The translations under genes were made by a program, and so were the position numbers. Below are positions 9,763-19,761 of a DNA stretch of 64,000 bases, in pieces. The DNA is from Paenibacillus sp. L3-i20 (lineage in GTDB: Bacteria; Bacillota; Bacilli; Paenibacillales; Paenibacillaceae), in NCBI RefSeq assembly GCF_022180385.2, contig NZ_BQME02000002.1:310001-374000 (forward strand), read 5' to 3'. A model generated the notes under the pieces. That model saw only the letters and a list, made by a program, of their open reading frames with translations. It was not told where the DNA came from and did no database searches. The stretch's first letter is position 1. Each line of letters opens with the position of its first letter.

Positions 9763-10248
9763 ATGAGTATTCGATTGATCGTAAAAGAGCCAGACCCAGT
9801 ATTGCGTGAGGTTGCTGTAGAAGTAACTAAATTTAATTCTAATTTGCAAAAGCTGCTTAAAGATATGGCAGAAACGATGTATGATGCTGAGGGAGTTGGA
9901 CTTGCTGCTCCACAGATCGGCATTTCTAAACGTGTCATCGTTGTTGATGTAGGAGATGAAAATGGATTAGTAGAGATGGTAAACCCTGTTATCGTTGAGC
10001 AGGATGGGGAGCAATTGGGACCTGAAGGTTGTCTAAGTATTCCTAACCTGAACGGCGAAGTTCGCCGCGCGGAGCGGGTCGTCGTTGAAGGGAAAGACAG
10101 CAGCGGACAACCGTTTAAAGTTGAAGCAAGCGGTTATTTCGCACGTGCATTCCAGCATGAAATTGACCACTTAAATGGTATCCTGTTTACGGATTTGGCT
10201 GAAAGTGTATATGACATTTCTGACAGACCGAAAAAAGGCGGCGAATAG
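9763..10248 (+). CDS. def: Peptide deformylase
   Basis: Removes the formyl group from new protein N-termini. The 161-residue protein has the three family motifs: GVGLAAPQIG, EGCLSIP (metal-binding Cys) and QHEIDHLNG (HExxH metal site). The ATG follows AAAGGAAGGG. Methionyl-tRNA formyltransferase begins four bases after the stop, so making and removing the formyl group are encoded together. Confidence 0.97.
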   Translation: MSIRLIVKEPDPVLREVAVEVTKFNSNLQKLLKDMAETMYDAEGVGLAAPQIGISKRVIVVDVGDENGLVEMVNPVIVEQDGEQLGPEGCLSIPNLNGEVRRAERVVVEGKDSSGQPFKVEASGYFARAFQHEIDHLNGILFTDLAESVYDISDRPKKGGE

Positions 10249-10252
10249 ATTT

Positions 10253-11209
10253 ATGCGTATCGTATTTATGGGGACGCCGGAATTCGCCGTCCCTTCCCTT
10301 AAACTGCTTATCGAAACCGGTTATGAGATCGTTTCGGTTGTAACACAGCCGGATCGTCCGAAAGGCCGCAAAAAAACGCTGACGCCGCCGCCTGTGAAGG
10401 AAGCGGCGTTGTCGTTGGGACTGAATGTGCTGCAGCCTGAGAAAATGCGTAATGCAGAGTCAGTCGCAGCAATAGCAGAGCTTGCGCCAGATCTAATTGT
10501 GACTGCTGCATATGGTCAGATTTTGCCAAAGGCTTTGCTTGATATACCGCGTCTTGGATGTATTAATGTTCATGGATCGTTATTGCCAAAATATCGCGGA
10601 GGAGCACCTATTCAACGTTCTATTATGAATGGTGAGTCATCAACTGGCGTCACTATTATGTATATGGCTGAAGGCCTGGATACTGGGGATATGATAAGTT
10701 CGGTAGAACTTCCAATTCTCGACGAAGATACTTCGGGAACGATGTTTGAGAAGCTTAGTCTTGCTGGTGCTACACTATTAGGCGAAACTTTGCCCCAAAT
10801 TATTGAAGGAAGAGCAATAGCTACTCCGCAAAATAACGATGAAGCAACGTATGCACCGAATTTATCCCGTGAAGATGAGCGATTGGATTGGAACAAATCT
10901 GCTCGTGAGCTTTTTAATCAAGTTAGAGGGTTGTCTCCAATGGCAGGGGCCTTCACGCAGCTAGGAGATGAAGTGTTTAAAGTATGGGCATGTCAGGTTT
11001 CAGGTGAAGTATCTGGGCGCAGTAATGAGGCAGAGCCTGGTACAATTATCGAAGCTAGTAACAATGGAATTGTCGTACAAACAGGTAAAGGAGCATTGGT
11101 CTTAACGAATATCCAGCCAGCTGGAAAACGTGTGATGGATGCTGCTGAATGGATTAAAGGTGCTCGCATTGAAGCGGGAACCAGATTTAGAGCAGGGGGT
11201 TTACAATGA
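10253..11209 (+). CDS. fmt: Methionyl-tRNA formyltransferase
   Basis: Formylates initiator Met-tRNA using 10-formyl-THF. The protein of 318 residues begins MRIVFMGTPEFAVPSL and contains the catalytic stretch NVHGSLLPKYRGGAPIQ and the folate-site Asp in EGLDTGDM. The frame is open upstream inside def, but ATG 10253 gives the standard N-terminus. A stretch around 10360-10400 is GC-rich compared with its surroundings. It overlaps rsmB by four bases. Confidence 0.97.
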   Translation: MRIVFMGTPEFAVPSLKLLIETGYEIVSVVTQPDRPKGRKKTLTPPPVKEAALSLGLNVLQPEKMRNAESVAAIAELAPDLIVTAAYGQILPKALLDIPRLGCINVHGSLLPKYRGGAPIQRSIMNGESSTGVTIMYMAEGLDTGDMISSVELPILDEDTSGTMFEKLSLAGATLLGETLPQIIEGRAIATPQNNDEATYAPNLSREDERLDWNKSARELFNQVRGLSPMAGAFTQLGDEVFKVWACQVSGEVSGRSNEAEPGTIIEASNNGIVVQTGKGALVLTNIQPAGKRVMDAAEWIKGARIEAGTRFRAGGLQ

Positions 11210-12669
11210 GCGGCGGAAAAAATGGCGCGAGAAGACATGCTGCTGCTAGAAAAGGTGCAGGGCCACTCAATCAATCACAGCCAACAGTGAATCAAAAAAA
11301 GCCAATGTCTCCGAGAGAGCTTGCGCTAAACATTCTCGTAAAGGTTGAAGGCACAGGCGCTTACAGCAATATTCAACTGAATCGTGCCCTGCAGGATTCC
11401 AATTTGAGTCGTGCTGATGCAGCGCTTGCTACTGAGCTTGTGTACGGAACGATCGGACGTCAATTAACACTTGATCATTGGTTATCGAAGTTCGTCGCGA
11501 AAGGACTCGGAAAGCTGGATACTTGGGTTCACCAATTGCTTAGATTGAGTGCATATCAACTCCTTTTTCTTGATCGGATTCCGGCACATGCAGCTGTGAA
11601 CGAAGCGGTATTAATTGCAAAACGCAGAGGACATACCGGCATTTCGGGTATGGTGAACGGGGTATTGCGAAGCATTGATCGCAATCGGAGTGAGCTTGTT
11701 ATTTCTAACATTCAAACAAAGGATCCAGTTTCAACGATAGCTCTTAGACATTCATATCCAGATTGGCTTGTGAAGCGTTGGGTAGATTCATATGGAATTG
11801 AAGTAGCGGAGTCAATCTGTGCATCAGGAAATGAACAGCCGCATGCAAGTATCCGTGTTAATACGCTGATGGGCGGAATTGATGAACTAATTGCTGAGCT
11901 TCAAGAAAGTGGTCTAAAAGTGGAAAAATCGGCACTGGCTCCTGCGGGACTAATCGTTCATAGCGGCGGTAATCTGGCTGATACGGACGGATTCCGTCAA
12001 GGTCGCTGGTCGCTCCAAGATGAAAGTTCCATGCTTGTGGCCGAAGTTGTTGCTCCTGAAGCTGGGATGAAAGTATTAGATTGCTGTGCAGCGCCAGGTG
12101 GCAAGAGTTCACATCTTGCAGAACTTATGGGCGGCAAAGGCAAAGTATGGGCGAATGATTTGCATGCGCATAAAAGAGAGCTTATTGTGACGCAGACAGA
12201 AAGACTTAAACTTCGTAACGTTGAAGCCATCGTTGGAGATGCTGCAACGTTAAAGGATCGCTTCGCAGCAGGTTCTATGGATGCTGTATTGCTTGATGCT
12301 CCTTGCTCTGGATTCGGTGTTATTCGCAGGAAGCCAGAAATTAAATGGACGAAAACAAGAGGCGATATTACAGAAATTGCCGCCCTGCAGCAAAGCTTGC
12401 TGAACGATGTTAGCGAGCTGGTACGTCCAGGCGGAACGCTGGTGTATAGCACATGCACAATGGAAAAGGAAGAAAACGAAGATCAGGTAGCGGCGTTTCT
12501 ACTTCAGCATCCGGAGTTTCAATTGGATACCAATTGGCCTGAGGCAGTAATGAACAAATTGCGTGAAGCGAACCTTATTAATGACAATTTTGATGGGCAG
12601 ATTCAGCTGCTGCCGCAACATTTCGGTAGTGATGGCTTCTATATTGCTCGTATGATTAGACGCCCTTAA
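11206..12669 (+). CDS. rsmB: 16S rRNA (cytosine-967-C5)-methyltransferase
   Basis: A 487-residue m5C methyltransferase. About 35 basic, low-complexity residues precede an N-terminal NusB-like RNA-binding domain. The C-terminal SAM-binding domain has VLDCCAAPGGKSSHLAE, the catalytic-region motifs DAPCSGFGVIRRKPE and YSTCTMEKEENE. It modifies C967 in the small ribosomal subunit. The ATGA overlap with fmt implies translational coupling. A GACGCC/GGCGTC hairpin sits across the stop codon but lacks a T-run. Confidence 0.95.
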   Translation: MSGGKNGARRHAAARKGAGPLNQSQPTVNQKKPMSPRELALNILVKVEGTGAYSNIQLNRALQDSNLSRADAALATELVYGTIGRQLTLDHWLSKFVAKGLGKLDTWVHQLLRLSAYQLLFLDRIPAHAAVNEAVLIAKRRGHTGISGMVNGVLRSIDRNRSELVISNIQTKDPVSTIALRHSYPDWLVKRWVDSYGIEVAESICASGNEQPHASIRVNTLMGGIDELIAELQESGLKVEKSALAPAGLIVHSGGNLADTDGFRQGRWSLQDESSMLVAEVVAPEAGMKVLDCCAAPGGKSSHLAELMGGKGKVWANDLHAHKRELIVTQTERLKLRNVEAIVGDAATLKDRFAAGSMDAVLLDAPCSGFGVIRRKPEIKWTKTRGDITEIAALQQSLLNDVSELVRPGGTLVYSTCTMEKEENEDQVAAFLLQHPEFQLDTNWPEAVMNKLREANLINDNFDGQIQLLPQHFGSDGFYIARMIRRP

Positions 12670-12777
12670 GGCGTCTTATGGCTGAACATAGGCGTTTGTG
12701 GTAATATAAATCAGTAACGGCTACAAAATCTTATTCATAGATTGAGCCGACCAACAATAAAATACAGGTGTGATGAG

Positions 12778-13824
12778 ATGAAACCATTTATTTATGACTA
12801 TACGTTAGAACATCTTCAAGATTGGATGAAAGAAAACGGCGAGCCGGTCTTTCGTGCGGAGCAATTGTTCGATTGGCTTTATGTTAAGAGAGTAAAAAGC
12901 TTTGAGGACATGACTAATCTGTCCAAGAGTCTCCGTGAAAAATTGAATGATCAGTTCGCATTCGTAACACTGCAAGAGATCACTAAGTTCGAATCCAAAG
13001 ACGGAACAGTAAAGTTCTTGTTCGGTTTGCATGATGCCCATGGCATTGAGACGGTTGTTATGCGTCATAACTATGGGAATAGTGTCTGTGTAACGACACA
13101 GGTAGGCTGCCGTATTGGTTGTACTTTCTGCGCTTCGACTCTTGGTGGTTTGAAACGGAATTTAACAGCAGGTGAAATCGTTGCGCAAGTCGTGACAGCT
13201 CAACAGACGCTGGATGCTACTGGTGAACGTGTGTCGAGCATCGTTATTATGGGTTCAGGCGAGCCGTTTGAAAATTATGATGCGACAATGGTATTCCTTC
13301 GCAACATGATTCATGAAAAGGGACTTAATATTGGTCAACGCCACATTACAGTTTCTACGAGCGGTATTGTTCCGAGCATGTACAAATTTGCAGATGAGAA
13401 CACGCAAATCAATTTGGCGCTTTCCATTCATGCTCCAAATGATAAGCTTCGTTCCAAGTTGATGCCAGTTAATAGACGTTTCCCGTTTGAGGATGTAATG
13501 GAGGCTTGCCGTTACTACATCGCCAAAACAGGACGAAGAATTTCGTTTGAATATGCTCTTATTGGTGGAGTGAATGACCAGGCTGAGCACGCACAGGAGT
13601 TGGCTGATGTTCTACAAGGTATGTTATGTCATGTTAACCTAATCCCGGTTAACCATGTCCCTGAGCGCAACTATGTACGCACACCACGTGAGGATATTTT
13701 TGAATTCCAACGTATTCTTGAGCGCAACAAGATCAACGTAACGATTCGGAGAGAACAAGGACATGATATTGCTGCCGCTTGCGGTCAATTAAGGGCAAAA
13801 CATATGGAGTCCACGACGAGGTGA
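12778..13824 (+). CDS. rlmN: Dual-specificity 23S rRNA/tRNA adenine-C2 methyltransferase
   Basis: A radical-SAM enzyme that methylates A2503 of 23S rRNA and A37 of some tRNAs. The cluster motif CxxxCxxC appears as [12 protein letters not shown]. The second catalytic Cys is in the C-terminal IAAACGQL. The length is 348 residues. An upstream in-frame TTG at 12742 is rejected because ATG 12778 has AGGTG seven bases before it and matches the family N-terminus. Confidence 0.96.
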   Translation: MKPFIYDYTLEHLQDWMKENGEPVFRAEQLFDWLYVKRVKSFEDMTNLSKSLREKLNDQFAFVTLQEITKFESKDGTVKFLFGLHDAHGIETVVMRHNYGNSVCVTTQVGCRIGCTFCASTLGGLKRNLTAGEIVAQVVTAQQTLDATGERVSSIVIMGSGEPFENYDATMVFLRNMIHEKGLNIGQRHITVSTSGIVPSMYKFADENTQINLALSIHAPNDKLRSKLMPVNRRFPFEDVMEACRYYIAKTGRRISFEYALIGGVNDQAEHAQELADVLQGMLCHVNLIPVNHVPERNYVRTPREDIFEFQRILERNKINVTIRREQGHDIAAACGQLRAKHMESTTR

Positions 13825-13830
13825 TGACGT

Positions 13831-14601
13831 TTGTTAACTGCAAACCGCAGTAACATTGGACGAGTCCGGCAAGTGAATGAGGACCAGTCATGGGTGGGTA
13901 AGTTGAATAACGGTGTGACGCTTGCTATCGTAGCTGACGGAATGGGTGGTCATCAGGCTGGCGATGTTGCCAGTCAGATGGCAGTAAATGCATTCCGTAC
14001 CGCGTTTGAGCATCATACTGCAAGAGTAGAATTATCAGAACAAGAGGGCAAGATGCTCATTCGTCAAGCGATAAGCGAGGCGAATGAGGCAATCTATGCA
14101 ATGGCTTCCCATAATGAGCGTTATCATAATATGGGAACGACCATTGTTGCCGTGCTTGTTAGTAAGGGTAATGCCATTATTGGACATGTCGGAGATAGCC
14201 GTGCCTATAAGGTGACGAGCGATGGTATTCATCAGCTCACTATGGATCATTCATTAGTAAATGAGCTATTGAAATCCGGACAGCTTACTGAAGAGGAAGC
14301 ACTTAACCATCCGCGGCGTAACGTGTTAACGAGAGCTATTGGTACTGATGCTCATGTTGATATCGACGTGCAATCACTCTCTTGGTCGCCTGAGGATGTA
14401 TTAGTACTTTGCAGTGATGGTCTTACTAATATGGTAAATGATCAGCAATTGCTTGAAACAGTATCAAATGATGAGCTAGAGCTGGAAGCTAAAGCGGATC
14501 ATCTCATTCAATTGGCGCTTGATGCAGGGGGAGACGACAATATAACTGTTGTTCTTCTACAAGAGGCTGCCAAAGTGAAGCGAGAGGAGCGATCACTATG
14601 A
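13831..14601 (+). CDS. prpC: PP2C-type serine/threonine phosphatase
   Basis: A 256-residue PPM phosphatase of the Stp/PrpC group. It reverses the phosphorylation done by the PASTA kinase encoded next. The metal-binding motifs are visible: RQVNEDQ, VADGMGGHQAGD, and near the end CSDGLTNMV and GGDDNITVV. The start is TTG 13831, after GAGGTGATG. It overlaps prkC by four bases, the usual phosphatase-kinase pair. Confidence 0.95.
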   Translation: MLTANRSNIGRVRQVNEDQSWVGKLNNGVTLAIVADGMGGHQAGDVASQMAVNAFRTAFEHHTARVELSEQEGKMLIRQAISEANEAIYAMASHNERYHNMGTTIVAVLVSKGNAIIGHVGDSRAYKVTSDGIHQLTMDHSLVNELLKSGQLTEEEALNHPRRNVLTRAIGTDAHVDIDVQSLSWSPEDVLVLCSDGLTNMVNDQQLLETVSNDELELEAKADHLIQLALDAGGDDNITVVLLQEAAKVKREERSL

Positions 14602-16727
14602 TTGGACATGATTTAGGTGGACGTTATGAAATAGTGTCACGCATCGGTGGTGGCGGAATGGCGCTTGTTTATAAAGCACATGATGTTCTGCTGAATCGAA
14701 AAGTGGCAGTTAAGGTATTACGTCAACAATTTGTGAATGATGATGAGTTTATTCGGCGTTTTCGCAGAGAAGCTCAATCGGCAGCTGCATTATCTCATCC
14801 GAATGTCGTTAGTATTTATGATGTTGGTCAAGAGGACGAAACACATTATATCGTTATGGAGTACGTTGAAGGCAATAATTTGAATGAACTCATTCAAGAG
14901 CGGGCTCCGTTGCAGGCTGAAGAAGCTGTGCGGTTTGCCATGCAAATTTGTGATGCGCTCGGTCACGCCCACCAGAATCATATTATTCATCGCGATATTA
15001 AGCCACATAACATACTTATCGGAAATAACGGTCGCGTAAAGGTAACAGATTTCGGGATTGCCCGGGCTGTAACTTCATCGACAATTACACATACGGGTTC
15101 TGTTCTAGGGTCAGTGCATTATTTCTCACCGGAGCATGCTAAAGGCATTAATGCTGGTGAAAAGTCTGATCTATATTCACTAGGAATTGTGCTTTATCAG
15201 ATGCTAACGGGGAAGCTGCCGTTTTTAGGCGAAAGTCCGATCAGCGTAGCACTTAAGCATTTGCAAGAAACTATTGAGGCTCCGCGATCGATTAATCCGC
15301 ATATTCCTCAAAGTGTTGAAAACATTATTTTGAAGGCAACGCGCAAAAATCAAAGTGAGCGATATAGTTCCGCACAAGAAATGCTATTGGATTTGGAAAG
15401 TTGCCTTCGTACAGATCGACTTGATGAGCCCAAAATGATCTTTCCAACCTTTAACGATATGGAGGAGACGAGAGTTATGCCTGCTATTCGTGGTGAGTTT
15501 GTAACTAGTCAGCCTTTGGAGCGGAATGAACAAAAGGCGATTGTCTCCGACACAAGTACGAAGTGGGCGGATGAAGGAAACGCAAAGAAACAAAAAAAAT
15601 GGAAAAAACCGCTAACGGTAGTAGGGGTAACTTTACTGCTGCTTGCTTTAATTATTTTTGGCTTCATGTGGTTGCTTGATAAGCTTGATACAGAAGAAGT
15701 TGAGGTCCCGTATGTCGTTGGGATGACCTTGACGGAAGCGCGAGCCGCATTTGATGCAAAAGGACTGCGCGTGGACGACCCAGTTACTTTAGAGTTCCAT
15801 CGAGATATTCCGAAAGATCAAGTTATCAGTCAAAGCAAGAAGGCCATGCGAGTGAAAGCAGGAGCCCTTATTCAACTAACTGTCAGCAACGGACCTGAGA
15901 TGGCTAGCTTAAAGAACTATGTCGGACAATCCTTCAAAGCTGTGAAAGAAGAGCTGAATTCTCTTGGTGTAACAGATACTCGAATCAAAGTTGTTGAGCA
16001 GAACAGTGAGGAAGCGGTGGATTCCATTTTGGAGCAAACGCCAAAATCCGGCGAGCTATTTGACCCTGTGACAGCAGAGCTTACTTTTGTGGTCAGCATC
16101 GGCCCAGAGACTGTCGAGATGCCTGATTTGACCGGGGAGAAGCTTTCAACTGCTCGTAAATTGCTCAAGTCGCTTGGTTTGGTCTTAAATGAAGAAGATA
16201 TTTTTTATGCGCCAAGCTACTTGCATGAAAAAGATCACATTATAAGTCAAGACGAGAAATTAATGCCGCTCGATCAAGTTCCAAAGGGTTCAAAAGTTAC
16301 AATTACTGTAAGCTCAGGCCCGCCAGCAGATGCGAAAACGTATGTTCTAAATGTTCGTATTTCGCCAGCGGTCGCAGGTGTAGCAAGTGAAGTGAAAATT
16401 GTTTATTCGGACGCAAGAGGCGAGAATATGGAAGGTATTACGCGAACGATAACAGATACAGTTGATATTCCTGTAACAGTAATGCTAGCTCCTGATACGG
16501 TGGCTACCATTACAGTAAGCAGAGATAAACAATTTATGGATACAAAAGAAATTTCTTATGATGAACTGGAAGCGGGAACTGGAACTCCTGGTCTCACTAT
16601 ACCTGGAGAAGAGTTATTGCCGCCAACCCAGAGCACCCCAGATGAACAGGTACAAGGAGAGATTAACGGAAACAATGGCGAAAGCACAAGCGAAGGCGAA
16701 AGTGAAGGAAGCGGGCAAGGACAATAA
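14598..16727 (+). CDS. prkC: PASTA-domain membrane serine/threonine kinase
   Basis: A 709-residue receptor kinase. The kinase domain is at about residues 10-275, with the glycine loop RIGGGGMALVYKA, the catalytic HRDIKPHNILI and DFGIA. A basic stretch and one transmembrane segment follow at about 335-358, then three extracellular PASTA repeats (about 365-430, 435-500 and 505-572). The C-terminal tail is Ser/Gly/Glu-rich. PASTA domains bind muropeptides; the Bacillus homologue senses cell-wall fragments during spore germination and growth. The end of the gene overlaps the likely rsgA start by about 53 bases. Confidence 0.95.
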   Translation: MIGHDLGGRYEIVSRIGGGGMALVYKAHDVLLNRKVAVKVLRQQFVNDDEFIRRFRREAQSAAALSHPNVVSIYDVGQEDETHYIVMEYVEGNNLNELIQERAPLQAEEAVRFAMQICDALGHAHQNHIIHRDIKPHNILIGNNGRVKVTDFGIARAVTSSTITHTGSVLGSVHYFSPEHAKGINAGEKSDLYSLGIVLYQMLTGKLPFLGESPISVALKHLQETIEAPRSINPHIPQSVENIILKATRKNQSERYSSAQEMLLDLESCLRTDRLDEPKMIFPTFNDMEETRVMPAIRGEFVTSQPLERNEQKAIVSDTSTKWADEGNAKKQKKWKKPLTVVGVTLLLLALIIFGFMWLLDKLDTEEVEVPYVVGMTLTEARAAFDAKGLRVDDPVTLEFHRDIPKDQVISQSKKAMRVKAGALIQLTVSNGPEMASLKNYVGQSFKAVKEELNSLGVTDTRIKVVEQNSEEAVDSILEQTPKSGELFDPVTAELTFVVSIGPETVEMPDLTGEKLSTARKLLKSLGLVLNEEDIFYAPSYLHEKDHIISQDEKLMPLDQVPKGSKVTITVSSGPPADAKTYVLNVRISPAVAGVASEVKIVYSDARGENMEGITRTITDTVDIPVTVMLAPDTVATITVSRDKQFMDTKEISYDELEAGTGTPGLTIPGEELLPPTQSTPDEQVQGEINGNNGESTSEGESEGSGQGQ

Positions 16728-17640
16728 CTATGCCAATGGATTAATCGTCAAAGCGCTAAGCGGTTACTATTATGTAAGAGCTGAAGGGGAAGCGCGAAAT
16801 TCAATTACTGTGCAATGCCGTGCAAGAGGCGTGTTCAAAAAGCGCGGTCTTACCCCTTTAGTTGGTGATCGTGTCAAGTTTAGCCTAACAGAGAATGGTG
16901 AAGGGACGGTCGAGGAACTGCTTCCTCGATCTTCCGAGCTTATCCGTCCTGCTGTTGTAAATGTAGATTTGGCGATTCTAGTTTTCTCAGTAACAGAGCC
17001 TGTACTTAACTTACAGCTATTGGATAAGTTTCTCGTTCATATCGAGCATGCGGGTATTCCAGCGATATTGTGTCTTAGCAAGCAGGATCTTGAAAATGAC
17101 GGCGGAGATACAGAAGAAGCTGCTATTGCTGTTTCCTCTGTTAACCGCATTTATCGTCGTCTTGGTTATGAAGTATACGGGACAAGCTCACGCAAGAGCT
17201 CAGGCATTCAGGAGCTGAAAGAAAGGCTAAACGGACATTTGGCTGTATTTGCTGGTCAATCTGGTGTTGGGAAGTCTTCTTTGCTCAATGCAATAGTCCC
17301 TGGTTTGACGCTTGAGACGAATGAAATTAGCAATCGATTAGGTAGAGGTAAACATACGACGAGGCATGTAGAACTTATTGATATCGATGGAGCTTACGTT
17401 GCGGATACGCCTGGTTTCAGCCAGTTGGATTTCGGCGAGCTTGGGATTGAAGATTTGGGCTATTGTTTCGTAGAGATGCGTCAATTGTCCCCCGACTGCA
17501 AGTTTCGAGGATGTACACATGTGCATGAACCCGGCTGCGCTGTTCGAGCAGCAGTTGAGAGTGGAGATATTGATCAAAGTCGATACGACCATTATTTGTT
17601 ATTCCTAACTGAAATGAAAGACATAAAACGGAGGTACTAA
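16675..17640 (+). CDS. rsgA: Ribosome small-subunit-dependent GTPase A
   Basis: A circularly permuted GTPase in 30S subunit maturation. An OB-fold N-terminal part is followed by G4 (LSKQDLEND) before G1 ([14 protein letters not shown]), then G3 (DTPGFSQ), which is the diagnostic order. The zinc-binding tail has [14 protein letters not shown]. The exact start is unsure: ATG 16675 gives 321 residues, but AGGAG lies 15 bases away; GTG 16702 is an alternative. Either start falls inside or next to the prkC coding end. Confidence 0.93.
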   Translation: MAKAQAKAKVKEAGKDNNYANGLIVKALSGYYYVRAEGEARNSITVQCRARGVFKKRGLTPLVGDRVKFSLTENGEGTVEELLPRSSELIRPAVVNVDLAILVFSVTEPVLNLQLLDKFLVHIEHAGIPAILCLSKQDLENDGGDTEEAAIAVSSVNRIYRRLGYEVYGTSSRKSSGIQELKERLNGHLAVFAGQSGVGKSSLLNAIVPGLTLETNEISNRLGRGKHTTRHVELIDIDGAYVADTPGFSQLDFGELGIEDLGYCFVEMRQLSPDCKFRGCTHVHEPGCAVRAAVESGDIDQSRYDHYLLFLTEMKDIKRRY

Positions 17641-17645
17641 CTACA

Positions 17646-18305
17646 ATGACTATAATTGCGCCTTCAATATTGTCGGCTAACTTTGCTTCTCTTGGAGAAG
17701 ATATCAAAGTTGTAGAAAAAGCTGGAGCAGACTGGATTCACATTGATGTGATGGATGGACGTTTTGTACCTAATTTAACGTTTGGCCCACCAGTTATTGC
17801 GGCGGTTCGCTCAGCTACGAAGTTGCCATTTGATGTGCATCTGATGATTGAACGACCTGAGCTATCACTTGGTGATTATATAGCTGCAGGCGCAGACCGC
17901 ATTACCGTACATGCAGAAGCATGTTTGCATCTGCATCGTACTATACATGCGATTAAGGAGAAGGGACTTCCGGCTGGCGTTGCTATTAACCCTGGGACAC
18001 CAGTTGCCGTTCTAGAGCCAATCATACATGATCTTGACTTGGTTTTAGTGATGACTGTTAATCCTGGTTTCGGTGGACAATCCTTTATTCCTTATTCTCT
18101 CGTTAAACTTCGTCAAGTTCGTGCGATGCTTGATGAGCGTGGTTTAAATCATGTTCATGTACAAGTGGATGGGGGTATTAACCAAGAAACAGCCCCTGCT
18201 GTTATTCAAGCTGGTGCAGACGTGTTAGTTGCTGGCAATGCAATATACGGACAGAACGATCGGGCGGCTGCTGTAGCTGGACTGCGTCTCGGAGGACAGC
18301 AATGA
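17646..18305 (+). CDS. rpe: Ribulose-phosphate 3-epimerase
   Basis: Interconverts ribulose-5-phosphate and xylulose-5-phosphate in the pentose phosphate pathway. The 219-residue TIM barrel has the metal-site motifs [17 protein letters not shown] and DVHLMI, and VNPGFGGQ and VDGGI later in the chain. The ATG follows GGAGGTACTAACTACA. It ends in an ATGA overlap with the next small gene. In Bacillus subtilis thiN (yloS) follows rpe; here no thiN is seen. Confidence 0.96.
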   Translation: MTIIAPSILSANFASLGEDIKVVEKAGADWIHIDVMDGRFVPNLTFGPPVIAAVRSATKLPFDVHLMIERPELSLGDYIAAGADRITVHAEACLHLHRTIHAIKEKGLPAGVAINPGTPVAVLEPIIHDLDLVLVMTVNPGFGGQSFIPYSLVKLRQVRAMLDERGLNHVHVQVDGGINQETAPAVIQAGADVLVAGNAIYGQNDRAAAVAGLRLGGQQ

Positions 18306-18580
18306 ACGAATCCGTAAAGACGTCCCTGTGGATAATACTCTATGCAATGCTTGCTGGCACTTCGATAGCTGTGTTTGCGGAGATTACAGCAATTTATAAA
18401 TACTTGTTTTCATTGCTTGCTATTTATATTGGGATTCGTTTTTTTCGGCGTTTTGACACGATCAGCTTACGTGCGACGTTTATTGTACTAACATTGATCG
18501 TTTATTTTTTGACAGCGATATTGTTTGCGGTGTTTCATTTTGCTAAAGCCAATCCAGAGCTAGTGACAAGCTTGACATAA
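18302..18580 (+). CDS. Small three-span membrane protein, unknown function
   Basis: A 92-residue, strongly hydrophobic protein with segments at about residues 8-27, 30-45 and 55-80 and a basic loop (FFRRFD) between the second and third. The ATG overlaps the rpe stop by four bases and has GGAGGACAGCA upstream, so it is probably a real co-translated gene. It occupies the slot between rpe and spoVM. I do not recognise a named family. Confidence 0.7.
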   Translation: MNESVKTSLWIILYAMLAGTSIAVFAEITAIYKYLFSLLAIYIGIRFFRRFDTISLRATFIVLTLIVYFLTAILFAVFHFAKANPELVTSLT

Positions 18581-18700
18581 TCCTTGCCCTCTACAAGACA
18601 TACAATGGAATAGGACACTGATTTTTCGCATAGGATGATTACATGAGCGAGGGATTTGTCACGGAACTATTTCATGAGTGGGTCTGAGGAGGGATGAGGC

Positions 18701-18781
18701 ATGAAATTTTATACAATAAAACTGCCTAAGTTTCTAGGCGGGTTTGTTAAGGCGATTTTGAACACCTTCCAAAAAAATTAA
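18701..18781 (+). CDS. spoVM: Stage V sporulation protein M (26 residues)
   Basis: A 26-codon frame beginning MKFYTIKLPKFLGG and ending in a run with NTFQKN, stop TAA at 18779-18781. This is the amphipathic-helix peptide that recognises the convex forespore membrane, anchors the coat protein SpoIVA and inhibits FtsH. The start follows GAGGAGGGATGAGGC. The location between the rpe region and rpmB is the same as in Bacillus. Its length and residue pattern match the family closely. Confidence 0.96.
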   Translation: MKFYTIKLPKFLGGFVKAILNTFQKN

Positions 18782-18834
18782 TGTCAGTGCTCCCATCGCT
18801 AAGCGGCGTCGACGATCGTGAGGGAACAAAAAAT

Positions 18835-18861
18835 AAAAGCACCTGAGTTTCAGGTGCTTTT
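18835..18861. terminator. Bidirectional terminator between spoVM and rpmB
   Basis: AAAAGCACCTGA and TCAGGTGCTTTT form a perfect 12-bp stem with a three-base loop. The flanking A-run and T-run allow it to act on both strands, for the convergent spoVM and rpmB. Confidence 0.9.
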
Positions 18862-18881
18862 GTCTATGGCATTCGCCATCA

Positions 18882-19070
18882 CTATACGCGAGTAACTTGA
18901 CCGGACTTAAGCGCGCGTGCGCTGACATAAACACGCTTCGGTTTGCCGTCTACAAGAATGCGAACCTTTTGCACGTTAACGCCCCATGAACGACGAGTTT
19001 TGTTGTTAGCGTGGGAAACGTTATTGCCTTGACGTGGCGATTTGCCAGTTAGGTAACATTTGCGGGACAT
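18882..19070 (-). CDS. rpmB: 50S ribosomal protein L28
   Basis: A 62-residue L28 beginning [12 protein letters not shown], with [15 protein letters not shown] and [11 protein letters not shown]. Only one cysteine is present, so this is the zinc-independent form. It is the only minus-strand gene in the 896-24842 block, a conserved arrangement next to spoVM. The ATG is preceded (minus strand) by AGGAGGTGTAGTC and by a long structured leader. Confidence 0.96.
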   Translation of the reverse strand: MSRKCYLTGKSPRQGNNVSHANNKTRRSWGVNVQKVRILVDGKPKRVYVSARALKSGQVTRV

Positions 19071-19093
19071 GACTACACCTCCTAAAAAGTTTT

Positions 19094-19130
19094 GTGAAGG
19101 TAACCTTCACTTCAAAAGCTGATGCTTTTG
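19094..19130 (-). promoter_or_regulatory. Two hairpins in the rpmB leader RNA
   Basis: The first is a perfect inverted repeat at 19094-19110 (GTGAAGGT, one base, ACCTTCAC). The second, at 19113-19130, pairs CAAAAGC with GCTTTTG. Both lie just upstream of the rpmB ribosome binding site in a leader of about 165 nt. Neither has a T-run, so they are not plain terminators; translational control of L28 is possible. Confidence 0.5.
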
Positions 19131-19243
19131 ATTTGCAAGCATAAAACCAACTTCGACAGCTCACGCACAATGTAATTCTGTTGCGTGTGCGAGTTCGTTC
19201 CTTACATTAGCGGTTAGTAGAGCATAATTAAACACACTTGAAT

Positions 19244-19272
19244 ATCGTATCACAAACTCCCTGCCTGTTCAA
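19244..19272 (-). promoter_or_regulatory. Sigma-A-type promoter of rpmB
   Basis: On the minus strand TTGAAC (19272-19267), a 17-base spacer and TACGAT (19249-19244) fit a vegetative promoter. Transcription would begin near 19237, giving the long leader. Confidence 0.65.
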
Positions 19273-19383
19273 CCCAAATCTATGCGTTTTTGGGCGACTT
19301 TTATGAACGGACTTCAATATCGCCGTCTTTTATAGTACAATGGTACTTAGTCCATAATATATACAGTAGGGGAGTGTATTTCC

Positions 19384-19743
19384 ATGTCATTGCAGCTTAA
19401 TACCGAACTTGGCTCTATCCATGTTACCGACCATTGCATCTCCGTTCTAGCGGGCTCCGCAGCTATGGACTGTTATGGACTTGTCGGAATGGCTTCGCGT
19501 AAAGGACTTAAGGATGGAATCGCGGAACTGCTTGGCAGAGAAAACATGTCCCGTGGTGTTGAAGTAAGAAGGGAACATGAAAAACTGCATATTGACCTCT
19601 ACATCATTGTAAGCTACGGTACCAAAATTTCTGAAGTAGCGCATAACATTCAATCTAAGGTATCCTATGTGCTGAATAATGTTATTGGTTTACAAGTGGA
19701 TGAAGTCCATATATTTGTACAAGACGTAAGGGTATCTAGGTAG
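19384..19743 (+). CDS. Asp23/Gls24 family (DUF322) envelope stress protein
   Basis: A 119-residue YloU-type member of the Asp23 family, which are small cytoplasmic proteins often tied to membrane homeostasis. The conserved core GLVGMASRKG and the region VSYGTKISEVAHNIQ are present. The ATG follows GGGGAGTGTATTTCC. It is the first gene of the asp23-fakA unit, as in Bacillus yloU-yloV. Confidence 0.92.
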   Translation: MSLQLNTELGSIHVTDHCISVLAGSAAMDCYGLVGMASRKGLKDGIAELLGRENMSRGVEVRREHEKLHIDLYIIVSYGTKISEVAHNIQSKVSYVLNNVIGLQVDEVHIFVQDVRVSR

Positions 19744-19761
19744 CAGGAAGGGGAATTTTCA

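Noticed and set aside
12659..12677. GACGCC/GGCGTC hairpin over the rsmB stop codon
   Set aside because: No T-run follows, and rlmN is about 100 bases downstream, so terminator function is not supported.
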